Shown here piece after piece: positions 16,017-23,439 of a stretch of 39,019 nt of DNA (the stretch's first letter is position 1; the number at the start of each line of letters is the position of its first letter). The notes beneath the pieces are model-generated. The model ran no database searches and was not told where the DNA came from. It worked only from the letters and a program-made list of their open reading frames with translations. The translations under genes and the position numbers were made by a program. Where the stretch lies: NCBI RefSeq assembly GCF_027922425.1, contig NZ_BSFQ01000053.1, positions 1 to 39,019 on the forward strand, in the 5' to 3' direction. Source of the stretch: Pseudonocardia halophobica (GTDB taxonomy: Bacteria > Actinomycetota > Actinomycetes > Mycobacteriales > Pseudonocardiaceae).

Positions 16017-16336
16017 CCGACGTGAGCGTCGACGCGCATGAGGCCGAGCCCGGCCACTGGGAGATCGCCGTCGGCGGTGAGGTCGACCTGGAGAACGCGG
16101 CGGCCGTCGAGCAGCGCCTGCAGGACGTGATCACCAACCGGGCGCGGTCGGTGGTGCTGGACCTGGGCGGGCTGACCTACCTCGACAGCGCCGGGCTGCG
16201 CTCGTTGTTCACCCTCGCGAACCGCCTCGAACTGCTGCAGGTGGGGCTCGAGATCGTGCTGCCCGCGGACTCGCCGGTCCGCAAGGCCGTGCTGCTCGTG
16301 GGGCTGGGCGAGATCGTCCCCATCCGCGAGCGCTGA
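16013..16336 (+). CDS. STAS-domain anti-sigma-factor antagonist (canonical DSAG)
   Basis: A 107-residue RsbV/SpoIIAA homologue with the canonical phospho-acceptor segment VVLDLGGLTYLDSAGLRSLF. The GTG start overlaps the stop of the phosphatase-ATPase gene (GTGA) and has GGGGAGG upstream, so a fixed stoichiometry with that three-domain partner is likely. Of the STAS proteins in the window it is the closest to textbook antagonists. Confidence 0.9.
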   Translation: MTDVSVDAHEAEPGHWEIAVGGEVDLENAAAVEQRLQDVITNRARSVVLDLGGLTYLDSAGLRSLFTLANRLELLQVGLEIVLPADSPVRKAVLLVGLGEIVPIRER

Positions 16337-16352
16337 TCTGGAACGGTCCAGT

Positions 16353-16374
16353 GGCACGGGCGCTTGCGCGTGCC
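16353..16374 (+). terminator. Hairpin after the phosphatase-STAS operon
   Basis: GGCAC (16353-16357) pairs with GTGCC (16370-16374) and an inner GCGC-TT-GCGC hairpin closes the structure, with a two-base bulge. No T-tract follows, as is usual in high-GC actinomycetes. It could also be an operator for the downstream Hsp20 gene. Confidence 0.4.
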
Positions 16375-16471
16375 CAAACCTGTAGTGCAGAATCGAGATA
16401 TCCCGATCGGAGCCTGGAGGTTCCGGTCGGAGCGCATCGCCACAGTGCCGGACTGGAAGGAGCGACCCGCG

Positions 16472-16915
16472 ATGCTGATGCGTACCGACCCGTTCCGTGA
16501 GTTCGACCGCCTCGCCCAGCAGGCCCTCGGAACGGCCGCCGGGACGTGGTCCCGCCCCGCCGCCATGCCGATGGACGCCTACCGCCACGGCGACGAGTTC
16601 GTCGTCGAGTTCGACCTCCCCGGCGTCGATCCCTCGGCGATCGAGCTGTCCGTGGAGCGCAACGTGCTCACGGTCAAGGCCGAGCGCCGCCCGACGCTGC
16701 GCGACGAGCACGTCGAGATGCAGGTGTCCGAGCGGCCCCTGGGCGTCTACTCGCGCCAGCTGTTCCTCGGCGACACGCTCGACACCGAACACGTGCACGC
16801 CGACTACCACTCCGGAGTTCTGACCCTCCGCATCCCTGTCGCAGAGAGGGCCAAGCCGCGTAGCATCGCCATCTCCACCGCGAACGATCCGGGGCGCCGC
16901 GAGATCGACGCCTGA
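16472..16915 (+). CDS. Hsp20/alpha-crystallin small heat-shock protein
   Basis: A 147-residue chaperone. The N-terminal MLMRTDPFREFDRLAQQALG is typical of actinobacterial Hsp20. The alpha-crystallin domain (about 35-130) includes AYRHGDEFVVEFDLPGVDP and HADYHSGVLTLRIPVAE, with the GVLTL motif. It prevents aggregation of unfolded proteins in an ATP-independent way. ATG 16472 is preceded by AAGGAG. No HAIR or CIRCE element is visible upstream; an imperfect 16-nt palindrome (ATCGAGAT-ATCCCGAT) lies at about 16393-16408. It stands alone, followed by a terminator-like hairpin. Confidence 0.92.
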   Translation: MLMRTDPFREFDRLAQQALGTAAGTWSRPAAMPMDAYRHGDEFVVEFDLPGVDPSAIELSVERNVLTVKAERRPTLRDEHVEMQVSERPLGVYSRQLFLGDTLDTEHVHADYHSGVLTLRIPVAERAKPRSIAISTANDPGRREIDA

Positions 16916-16927
16916 CCGTCCGACCGA

Positions 16928-16946
16928 CCGGGCCACCCGGGCCCGG
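16928..16946 (+). terminator. Terminator-like hairpin after hsp20
   Basis: Perfect 7-bp stem CCGGGCC (16928-16934) / GGCCCGG (16940-16946) with loop ACCCG, starting 13 nt after the hsp20 stop. No T-tract. Confidence 0.5.
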
Positions 16947-17184
16947 CCGGCTCTCCTCGGAGCAGAACGCAGGTGAGGCCCGATGAGCGCACGCGACCTC
17001 GGCGGGCCGCCCGCCGCGCGCGGGCGCGCCGGGATCCCCCACGCCCTGCCCCGGGAGCGGTCGCCGCCCCGTCGCCGCCGCACCGCGCGGGTGCCGCGTG
17101 CACCCGCGCGGTCGCGGACCCCGCGACCTCCCGTGCCCCTCCCTCCGCCCGCCACGCGGACCCCGCCGCACCCCAGGAGCCCCC
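16947..17184. other. Intergenic stretch without a supported gene
   Basis: Open frames here (for example from ATG 16983) encode Arg/Pro-rich peptides without recognisable domains and run into the next gene in another frame. I see no RNA gene or promoter with a good consensus. Confidence 0.5.
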
Positions 17185-17679
17185 GTGAGCCTCGCCTCCG
17201 TCTGGCTGCAGCTGCACGACGGCAGCCTCGTCCGAGCCGACCAGGCCACCGAGATCACCGTGCACCCGACCCCGGCCCTGTCCGGGAAGCCGGCCCACTG
17301 GCTGCTCACCGTCTCCGTGCCCGTGTCCGTGGGCAGCGGCGATCGCGGGGGCTGGCGGACCGAACAGCTGCACCGCACGCTCGCCCAGACCTCCACGCCG
17401 CCGACCGACGCGCCGCTGGCCCTGGCCCGGCTGCTCGCCCGGCTCGACGCGGCCGACGCCTCCGGCGTCGTCCACGCCGACACCTCGCACGTGCGGCACC
17501 TGCCGCACCCCGACCACACGCTCGGCGCCGGTGAGGTCCGCCTCGGCTTCACCGCCTTCGCCGGCGCGGAGCCCGGCACGGCGCTCGACGGTGTCGTCAC
17601 CCCGGACGACCCGGAGGAGCTCGCGGAGGACCGGTCCCGCCGGGCCGCACTCGCGGGGAGCGGCGCCGGCCCCCGCTGA
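17185..17679 (+). CDS. Conserved-looking hypothetical protein
   Basis: A 164-residue protein that I do not recognise. It begins MSLASVWLQLHDGSLVRADQ and alternates strand-like segments (LLTVSVPVSV, EVRLGFTAFAG) with one helical stretch (LALARLLARLDAAD). The tail is charged. It has no signal peptide, cysteines or membrane helix. GTG 17185 is supported by AGGAG six nucleotides upstream, and the coding frame has the strong GC third-position bias of its neighbours, so it is probably real. A longer reading from GTG 17098 adds a low-complexity Pro/Arg extension and is less likely. Confidence 0.6.
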   Translation: MSLASVWLQLHDGSLVRADQATEITVHPTPALSGKPAHWLLTVSVPVSVGSGDRGGWRTEQLHRTLAQTSTPPTDAPLALARLLARLDAADASGVVHADTSHVRHLPHPDHTLGAGEVRLGFTAFAGAEPGTALDGVVTPDDPEELAEDRSRRAALAGSGAGPR

Positions 17680-17956
17680 CCGGTCCGTTTCCCGCCCACG
17701 ATCGTCGTCCCGCACCGGCCGGACGGTCCGCCGCCACGGGGCACCGGACGGTCGACGAACCTTCAGAGTCCACGACGACCGAGAGGAGGTCACACACAGC
17801 GGAGACATACGCAGAAGAGATCGGATCACCCACCGGGCCGGGCGACGGGAGCACGGCGCTGCGGACGCACGCCGTCACACCACCTCCTGCCGCCCGGCCC
17901 CCGACGTGCGAGGTCGCCCGGCGCCCGACATGCGGGGGAGTGGGCGGCCCGGGCCC
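17680..17956. other. Intergenic region before the MBL-fold gene
   Basis: About 280 nt. It contains a less GC-rich patch (17770-17835) with GAGAGGAGG not followed by a plausible start codon. I found no gene or RNA I can support. The right end carries the -10 hexamer of the downstream gene. Confidence 0.45.
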
Positions 17957-17962
17957 GGGTAC
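17957..17962 (+). promoter_or_regulatory. SigB/F-like -10 hexamer, leaderless start
   Basis: GGGTAC is followed by nine nucleotides and then ATG 17972, the same geometry as at 12816-12831 and 38026-38041. The -35 is weak (GAGT at 17938-17941, 15-nt spacer). Confidence 0.4.
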
Positions 17963-17971
17963 CAGGCCCGG

Positions 17972-18802
17972 ATGGATCCCGCTCCCGCGCCCGGTGGCTC
18001 GTCGCTGACCTTCGTCGGCACCGCGACGACCCTGCAGCGGCTCGGCCCCTTCACCGTCCTCACCGACCCGAACTTCCTGCACCGCGGCGAGCGGGCATAC
18101 CTGGGCCACGGCCTCAGCAGCAGGCGGCGAACGGAACCGGCGCTCGGCCCCGAGGACCTGCCGCCGCTCGACGCCGTGGTCCTGTCACACCTGCACGGCG
18201 ACCACTTCGACCGGCGCGCGCGGCGCGGCCTCCCGCGATCCGTGCCGATCGTGACCACCCCGCACGCCGAGCGACGCCTGCGCCGGCAGGGTTTCGGCGC
18301 GGCCGAGGGGCTGCGCACCTGGCAGAGCTGGGAGACCTCACGCGGCGACGAGGTGCTGCGGGTGACCGCGGTGCCCGGGCAGCACGGTCCGGCGCTGGTG
18401 CACCGGGCCCTCCCGCCGGTCATGGGCGCGGTGCTGGAGCTCGAACGCGCCGGTCGCACCGTCCTGCGGCTCTACCAGACCGGCGACACGCTGATGCGTC
18501 CCTTCCTGCACCGCGTCCACGAGCGCTTCGGCCCGCCCGACGTCCTCGTCGCGCACCTGGGCGGGACACGGGTCGCCGGGGTCCTCGTGACGATGGACGC
18601 GCGGCAGGGCGCGGACCTCGTGGAGGCGTTCCGGCCCGGCACCACGATCCCGGTGCACCACGACGACTACGACGTCTTCCGGTCCCCGCTCAGCCACTTC
18701 ACGCAGGAGCTGTACGACCGTGGGCTCTCGGCGGGGCTGCGGGTGCTGCACCGGGGTGAGACCGCCCAGCTGGAGCCGGCCGCGCGGGTCGTGCCCGGCT
18801 GA
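17972..18802 (+). CDS. MBL-fold (UlaG-like) metal-dependent hydrolase
   Basis: A 276-residue metallo-beta-lactamase-fold protein. The metal motif is LSHLHGDHFDRR (HxHxDH), with later metal histidines likely in PGQHGP and in TTIPVHHDDYDVF near the C-terminus. It starts with SLTFVGTATTLQRLGPFTVLTDP, the strand-turn pattern of UlaG/Zn-hydrolase-like proteins. The substrate is unknown. ATG 17972 lies nine nucleotides after a GGGTAC hexamer and has no ribosome site, which suggests a leaderless mRNA. Its last 104 nt overlap the 3' end of the convergent sigma gene. Confidence 0.85.
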   Translation: MDPAPAPGGSSLTFVGTATTLQRLGPFTVLTDPNFLHRGERAYLGHGLSSRRRTEPALGPEDLPPLDAVVLSHLHGDHFDRRARRGLPRSVPIVTTPHAERRLRRQGFGAAEGLRTWQSWETSRGDEVLRVTAVPGQHGPALVHRALPPVMGAVLELERAGRTVLRLYQTGDTLMRPFLHRVHERFGPPDVLVAHLGGTRVAGVLVTMDARQGADLVEAFRPGTTIPVHHDDYDVFRSPLSHFTQELYDRGLSAGLRVLHRGETAQLEPAARVVPG

Positions 18803-19739
18803 CGTCGTCGGCCGGCGGCGCGACGGGTGCCCGGTCGTCGAGCAGCCCCCGCCGGAGCTCGGCGAGGGTCCGCGAGAGCAGCCGGGAGACGTGCATCTGC
18901 GAGATGCCGACCCGTTCCGCGATCTGCGTCTGGGTCATCTCGCCGAAGAAGCGCAGCATGAGGATCGTGCGTTCGCGCTCGGGGAGGCGGTCGAGCAGCG
19001 GGCGCAGCGCGTCGCGGTACTCGACGAGGTCGAGCTCGCGGTCCAGCTCGCCGAGCCGGTCGGCCAGCGGGCTGTCGCCCTCCTCGTCGCCCGCGACGGC
19101 GTCGAGCGAGCCGGCGCTCTGGTTCGCCTGGGCGTCGAGGGCCTCGATGACCTCCTCGACCCCGGCGCCGAGGTGCGCGGCCAGCTCGCTCGGCTTGGGC
19201 GCCCGGCCGAGCTGCTGGGACAGCGGCCCGGTGGCGCGGCGGATGGCCACGCCGAGGTCCTTCAGCCGCCGCGGCACCCGCATGCTCCAGGTGCGGTCGC
19301 GGAAGTAGCGCAGGATCTCCCCGCGCACGCACGGGATGAGGTAGCCGAGGAACTCGCCCTGGGCGCGCTCGGGGTCCCAGCGGTCGATCGCCGAGATGAG
19401 CCCCACCGTCGCGACCTGCACCAGGTCGTCGAGCCCGCCGGGGTAGCCGCGGCTGTGCTTCTTCGCCAGGTGCCGGGCCACCGGCAGGAACCCGAGGACC
19501 AGCTCGTCGCGCAGCGCGCGCCGCCGGGGATCGGCCGGGTCCAGCTCCGCGTAGGCGTAGAGGCCGGGCATGAGATCGACGTACTCGCTGTCCGGCGGCA
19601 CGTCCGTCGTGTCGGTGGTGTCGGCAGGGGTGACGGCGGGGTCTGCGGTGATGTCGGCGGTGGTGTCGGCGGTGATGCCGGCGGGACGCTCCGCGTCGCC
19701 GGTTCCGCCGGCGGGCGGCGTCCTGAGCCCGGCCGTCAC
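18699..19739 (-). CDS. SigB/SigF-type alternative sigma factor (sigma 1 of 4)
   Basis: A 346-residue sigma-70 family protein, longer than the usual 260-280 because of both termini. Residues 1-50 are Thr/Asp/Ala repeats (TADTTADITADP). Region 2 (about 55-145) contains YPGGLDDLVQVATVGLISA, FLGYLIPCVRGEILRYFRD and MRVPRRLKDL. Region 3 includes QQLGRAPKPSELAAHLG. Region 4 has LLDRLPERERTILMLRFFG and the HTH QTQIAERVGISQMHVSRLLS. The last 40 residues are a Pro/Ala/Arg tail encoded antisense to the MBL gene. GTG 19739 has GGAGG six nucleotides upstream. The protein is very close to the sigma factor at 23440. No SigB-like promoter was found within 150 nt. Confidence 0.92.
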   Translation of the reverse strand: MTAGLRTPPAGGTGDAERPAGITADTTADITADPAVTPADTTDTTDVPPDSEYVDLMPGLYAYAELDPADPRRRALRDELVLGFLPVARHLAKKHSRGYPGGLDDLVQVATVGLISAIDRWDPERAQGEFLGYLIPCVRGEILRYFRDRTWSMRVPRRLKDLGVAIRRATGPLSQQLGRAPKPSELAAHLGAGVEEVIEALDAQANQSAGSLDAVAGDEEGDSPLADRLGELDRELDLVEYRDALRPLLDRLPERERTILMLRFFGEMTQTQIAERVGISQMHVSRLLSRTLAELRRGLLDDRAPVAPPADDVSRARPARPAPAGRSHPGAAPAAPPRAHGRTAPA

Positions 19740-20202
19740 CGGACGCCTCCGGTACGCGGGTGCGGCGCCCTGACGGGGCGGTCGAGTCGGGGCTCGACGG
19801 TCACGTGGGGCGCTCCCTCCGTCGTGGACGTGCTGATCGACGGGCGGACTGTTTCACCCCGGCGCCGGGACGCCGGTCCGGACGCTACCCGCGCGGATGA
19901 TCGGGCGCAGGGCGGGAGCGGGGTGGTGGCGGGACTCCGCCCGGTCGGGGGGCGGGACGTGCGGCATCGCGGTGGCCGCACACCCGCGGGCAGGGCTGCT
20001 GCGCGTCCGCACCTGTGCCGGCCCGGTGTGAGGTGGTGCCGCGAGGGGCGTGCCGTACCCGGAGGCATGTGCGGCGACCCCGCGTCGGCGCCCCCTTGCT
20101 CCCTGCGACCCGACGGACGTCCCCTGCGCGAACCTCGTGGGTCGCTCGTGATGCACGCCTCGCGGTGTAACGCCCGCACCCCCCACCGACGCTGACACCC
20201 CG
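19740..20202. other. 463-nt intergenic region between sigma 1 and a STAS gene
   Basis: It separates divergent genes and so must hold both promoters, but I find no good consensus. It holds a 12-nt perfect palindrome CCCGGCGCCGGG at 19858-19869. A GTTT at 19850-19853 lacks a matching GGGTA, and a GTACCC at about 20048-20053 has no fitting -35. No ORF with a ribosome site or RNA gene is supported. Confidence 0.5.
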
Positions 20203-20598
20203 GTGAGCACGTTCGAATGGTGGGAGGTCGACCTCCGGGTGGACGGCGTACGGGTCGACGGGGTGCGGGTGCGGGCGGCGGAGCCCGCCGAGGGCACGGT
20301 GGTCCTTGCGATCGCCGGTGAGATCGACGTCGCGCACGCGGATGCCGTGCGGCGGGCCGCGGAGCTGCGGCTCGGCCGGGGTGTGCGGCTGGTGCTGGAT
20401 CTCTCGGACCTGACCTATCTCGGCTCGCACGGGATCGCGGTCCTGGCCGATCTCGACGTGGCGGCGCGGGCCCGCTCCGGCGCGCTCGTCGTGGTGACCG
20501 GCGCGGAGAACAAGGCGGTGCTGCGCCCCGTCGCCCTCACCGCGATGGACCAGGTGCTGCGGCTCGCCCCCACCCTCGACGTCGCGCTCGCCTCCTGA
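20203..20598 (+). CDS. STAS-domain anti-sigma-factor antagonist
   Basis: A 131-residue STAS protein. It has an unusual N-terminus with a short repeat (VDGVRVDGVRVRAAE), followed by VVLAIAGEIDVAHADAVRR. The phospho-acceptor loop is LVLDLSDLTYLGSHGIAVL, where the serine remains but the aspartate of DSxG is glycine. It lies between two sigma genes and is the only stand-alone STAS gene inside the sigma island. The start GTG 20203 lacks an evident ribosome site. It is convergent with the methyltransferase. Confidence 0.82.
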   Translation: MSTFEWWEVDLRVDGVRVDGVRVRAAEPAEGTVVLAIAGEIDVAHADAVRRAAELRLGRGVRLVLDLSDLTYLGSHGIAVLADLDVAARARSGALVVVTGAENKAVLRPVALTAMDQVLRLAPTLDVALAS

Positions 20599-20638
20599 GG
20601 CCGGGGCTGCAGCTCACCCCACGCTCGTCTCCCGAGAC

Positions 20639-21436
20639 CTACCGCCGCGCCTCCACGACGTACGCGGCCATCTCCCCGCTGACCTCGCCGGACCCCAGCA
20701 GCGCGGTCATCGTGTCGCCCACCGTGCGGAGCGCGTCCGCCGACCCGTCCCGTTCCGCGATCTGGGCGCGCAGCGGGGTGCCCGCACAGAACCCTTCCGC
20801 CACCGCGGCCGCCGACGGCGCGGTCCCGGTCCGCACCACCCGCTCGACGTCGACGACGGTGAACCCGGCCTCGCCCAGGTCGGCCCGGATCCGCTCCGGG
20901 TCGGTGTAGCCGTGCGGCACCGCCTCGACGAACGACGGCGGGTCGGTCGGGAAGGCCGCGCGCAGGCCGGCGCAGAGCGCCTCGGCGAAGGCGTGCGCCC
21001 CCACCTCGTCCCACGCGGTGAACAGGAACCGGCCGCCGGGCACGAGCACCCGCCGGACCTCGGTGTACGCCGCCGGGCGGTCCGGGAAGAACATCACCCC
21101 GAAGCCGCAGACGACCAGGTCGACCGAGCCGTCGGCGGCCGGCAGGTGCGCGGCGTCGGCCTGCTCCCAGCGCGCCCGGGCCTCCCGGCACGCGCCGTGC
21201 CCGACCATCGCCGGGTTGAGGTCGGTGGCGAGCAGGTCGGTGCCGGGCAGCGCGTCGGCGAGGGCCCGGGTGACGACGCCGGTGCCGGCCGCGATCTCGA
21301 GTACCCGGCGGGGCGCGGTGGTGGCCGCCCGGGCGGCCAGCTCGGCGGCGAAGGGCGCGAACACGGGCGCCTCCAGCCCGGACGCATAGGCCTCGGGCAT
21401 CGAGTCGACCCACGTCCGGTCCCGTTCGTCCGCCAT
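20639..21436 (-). CDS. Class I SAM-dependent methyltransferase
   Basis: A 265-residue Rossmann-type methyltransferase of the UbiE/Methyltransf_11 kind. Motif I is VLEIAAGTGVVTRALADAL, the acidic loop of motif II is LLATDLNPAMV, and motif IV reads VDLVVCGFGVMFFPD. VLVPGGRFLFTAWDEVG follows. The substrate is unknown. ATG 21436 follows a TACCGT -10-like hexamer by six nucleotides, so the mRNA may be leaderless. It is flanked by STAS and sigma genes, with no operon partner. Confidence 0.85.
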   Translation of the reverse strand: MADERDRTWVDSMPEAYASGLEAPVFAPFAAELAARAATTAPRRVLEIAAGTGVVTRALADALPGTDLLATDLNPAMVGHGACREARARWEQADAAHLPAADGSVDLVVCGFGVMFFPDRPAAYTEVRRVLVPGGRFLFTAWDEVGAHAFAEALCAGLRAAFPTDPPSFVEAVPHGYTDPERIRADLGEAGFTVVDVERVVRTGTAPSAAAVAEGFCAGTPLRAQIAERDGSADALRTVGDTMTALLGSGEVSGEMAAYVVEARR

Positions 21437-21688
21437 CGGACGACGGTAGGACGTCCGGGGCCGTCGCGGTTCCGCCGGACGGCGCACGTCCCCGACATCC
21501 GTGTGAGGCAGGACACCGGGTGTTTGGCGCTCCTGCTGCCGTGGGACCCGCCGATCACGAGGGTCGAGACCGACGGCCCGAACCGGCGAGCCGGCCCCCG
21601 GGTCGTGGCGTCGTCCGGGTCCCCGTCGGGCGACCCGTACGCTGCGGCCGCTCCGGCCCGCCCGCCCCCGATCGTGGCAAGGAGCGAC

Positions 21689-22510
21689 GTGACCCTGCAC
21701 GCCCTGTCCGAGACCGGCCCCGAGCCGGATCCGCAGCTCACCCGCCCCAGCGAGTACGCCGACGAGATGCCGCGGCTGCGTCGCTTCGCCGGCCTGCCCG
21801 AGGGCTCGCCGGAGCGCGCCCGGCTGCGCTCCGAGCTGATCGTGGCGTTCCTGCCGGTGGTGCGGAACCTCGCCAAGCGGCATGGCGCGGGCTACCGCGG
21901 CGGCCAGGAGGACCTGGTCCAGGTGGGCACGGTCGGGCTGATCAACGCGATCGACCGGTGGAACCCGGACCGCGCCCAGGGCGAGTTCCTCGGCTTCCTC
22001 ATCCCCTCGGTCCGCGGCGAGATGCTGCGCTACTTCCGTGACCGCACCTGGTCGGTGCGGGTGCCGCGGCGGCTCAAGGAGCTCAGCGTCGAGATCACCC
22101 GGGCCTCCGGGCCGCTCTCGCACCGCCTCGGCCGCGCCCCGAAGCCGAGCGAGCTGGCCCGGCACCTGGGCGTCGACGTCGGCGAGATCGTCGAGGCGCT
22201 CACCGCCAAGGCCAACCAGCACACCGCCCCGCTGGAGGCCGTGGCCGGCGACGAGCCCGGCACCGGCGTCGTCGACACCCTCGGCGACCTGGACCGCGAC
22301 CTCGAGAAGGTGGAGAACCGCGAGGCGCTGCGCCCGCTGATCGCCGAGCTCCCCGAGCGCGAGCGCGGCATCCTCACCATGCGCTTCTTCGGGGACCGGA
22401 CGCAGACGCAGATCGCCGAGCACTTCGGCATCTCGCAGATGCACGTCTCGCGGCTGTTGGCGCGCACCCTGGCGCGCCTCCGCGAGGGGTTGACCGAGGA
22501 GCGCGGGTGA
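21689..22510 (+). CDS. SigB/SigF-type alternative sigma factor (sigma 2 of 4)
   Basis: A 273-residue sigma factor. Region 2 contains YRGGQEDLVQVGTVGLINA, FLGFLIPSVRGEMLRYFRD and VRVPRRLKEL. Region 3 has HRLGRAPKPSELARHLGV. Region 4 has LIAELPERERGILTMRFFG with HTH QTQIAEHFGISQMHVSRLLA. It differs from sigma 1 and 3 in the linker between regions 3 and 4 and in region 4.1 (GILTMRFFGDRTQ). AAGGAG lies four nucleotides before GTG 21689; GTG 21674 is a less likely start. No anti-sigma gene adjoins it; two small unknown genes follow. Confidence 0.92.
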   Translation: MTLHALSETGPEPDPQLTRPSEYADEMPRLRRFAGLPEGSPERARLRSELIVAFLPVVRNLAKRHGAGYRGGQEDLVQVGTVGLINAIDRWNPDRAQGEFLGFLIPSVRGEMLRYFRDRTWSVRVPRRLKELSVEITRASGPLSHRLGRAPKPSELARHLGVDVGEIVEALTAKANQHTAPLEAVAGDEPGTGVVDTLGDLDRDLEKVENREALRPLIAELPERERGILTMRFFGDRTQTQIAEHFGISQMHVSRLLARTLARLREGLTEERG

Positions 22511-22582
22511 GCCCGACCCGAACCCGGTGTCGCGCACGCGGTTGGAATCCGGGCGACCGGCAATGCGGGCGGTGTGGCCGGG

Positions 22583-22885
22583 ATGAGTGACGACAGGGGA
22601 GAGCGGGCCCGGGCGGCGGAGACGATGCGGTCGGCACCGGCACTGCGCGCAGGCTTCGCACTGTGCGAGCTCACCCTGCGCGAGCTGTGGACGGCGCAGG
22701 TGGCCCTCGGCGGGATGCTGTCCGAGGACGAGCTGCGCGAGACGCTCGAGCTGCGGCGCGAGCCCACCTGGGCCGAGCACGACGTCGTCGCGGCGGCCCT
22801 CAACGAGTGGTTCACCGAGCGCGGCCAGGACCATCCCGTGGCCTACTCCGAGGAGCTGCGGTCCGAGACCCCCGACGGTCCGTGA
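22583..22885 (+). CDS. Small hypothetical protein between sigma 2 and sigma 3
   Basis: A 100-residue, strongly acidic, mostly helical protein that I do not recognise. Visible segments are FALCELTLRELWTAQVALGG, EDELRETLELRREP and EHDVVAAALNEWFTERGQDH. It has one cysteine, no membrane helix and no DNA-binding motif. It starts 72 nt after the sigma 2 stop. Its composition and coding bias fit a real gene. Its position suggests a sigma-associated regulator, but that is inference only. Confidence 0.6.
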   Translation: MSDDRGERARAAETMRSAPALRAGFALCELTLRELWTAQVALGGMLSEDELRETLELRREPTWAEHDVVAAALNEWFTERGQDHPVAYSEELRSETPDGP

Positions 22886-22890
22886 CGGAC

Positions 22891-22916
22891 GGTTAGGCGG
22901 GCGCCCGTGCGGGAAC
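22891..22916 (+). promoter_or_regulatory. Variant SigB-like promoter before the second small gene
   Basis: GGTT (22891-22894), a 16-nt spacer and GGGAAC (22911-22916). The -10 differs from GGGTAC by one base, as does the one at 32213-32218. The leader would be about 47 nt. Confidence 0.35.
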
Positions 22917-22969
22917 CCGTTCCCCGATCGGGTGACGCGCCCGGACCGACGGACCCCTGGGGAGCGACC

Positions 22970-23263
22970 ATGACCTCGACCGACCGGCCGACAGCGGACA
23001 GCCGGGACGACGCGACGAACGAGAACGCGCGCCCGCACCCGCGCGAGATGTTCATCCGCTTCCTCCTCGACACCGTGCGCGAGGACCCGTACCCCAGCGG
23101 CACCCAGCTCGACCTCATCGAGGAGTCGATCCCGGCGGCGATGGTGCCCGAGTACGTCGAGGTGCTCATCGAGAAGTCGCGCGAGGGCTGCTTCCCGAGC
23201 ACGGACGTCCTGCGGCGGATCCAGCGGATGTCGGCCGGACCGGGTCCGTCGCCGCGCTGCTGA
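22970..23263 (+). CDS. Small hypothetical protein upstream of sigma 3
   Basis: A 97-residue protein that I do not recognise. A polar N-terminus (1-25) precedes a compact, probably globular region: REMFIRFLLDTVREDPYPSG, LDLIEESIPAAMVPEYVEVL and IEKSREGCFPSTDVLRRIQR. The regular helices and conserved-looking Pro/Tyr/Cys residues suggest a folded protein, perhaps a sigma-regulatory partner. GGGGAG precedes ATG 22970. A palindrome with an embedded -10-like hexamer separates it from sigma 3. Confidence 0.6.
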   Translation: MTSTDRPTADSRDDATNENARPHPREMFIRFLLDTVREDPYPSGTQLDLIEESIPAAMVPEYVEVLIEKSREGCFPSTDVLRRIQRMSAGPGPSPRC

Positions 23264-23318
23264 GCACCCGGGACCATTTGCGCAGGCCCCGGCACTTCGA
23301 CGCGCGCCCATCCGGAGT

Positions 23319-23338
23319 ATCCCGGTAGCGTCCGGGAT
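23319..23338 (+). promoter_or_regulatory. Palindrome enclosing a -10-like hexamer upstream of sigma 3
   Basis: ATCCCGG (23319-23325) and CCGGGAT (23332-23338) form a perfect 7-bp inverted repeat around TAGCGT, a plausible SigA-type -10. It could be an operator for sigma 3 or a terminator of the preceding small gene. Confidence 0.4.
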
Positions 23339-23439
23339 GCTCGCGAGCGAGCCGGGGTGAAGCAGGCCGCCCTCGTCGGATGCAACGGCGGAGGGATCCC
23401 TGTGCGCCCCACGACCGTCCCCTTCCCCGGCGCGCGCCC

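Noticed and set aside
16983..17534. Open frame starting before and overlapping the 17185 gene.
   Set aside because: It encodes an Arg/Pro/Ala-rich peptide with no domain, in a frame typical of GC-rich shadows; the 17185 frame has a ribosome site and balanced composition.
19737..20202. Promoters for sigma 1 and the STAS gene in the long intergenic region.
   Set aside because: GTTT at 19850 and GTACCC near 20050 were inspected, but neither has a partner hexamer at the right distance.
21501..21523. SigB-like promoter candidate for sigma 2 (GTGT, 13-nt spacer, GGGTGT).
   Set aside because: The spacer is too short, the -10 is mismatched, and it lies over 160 nt from the start codon.
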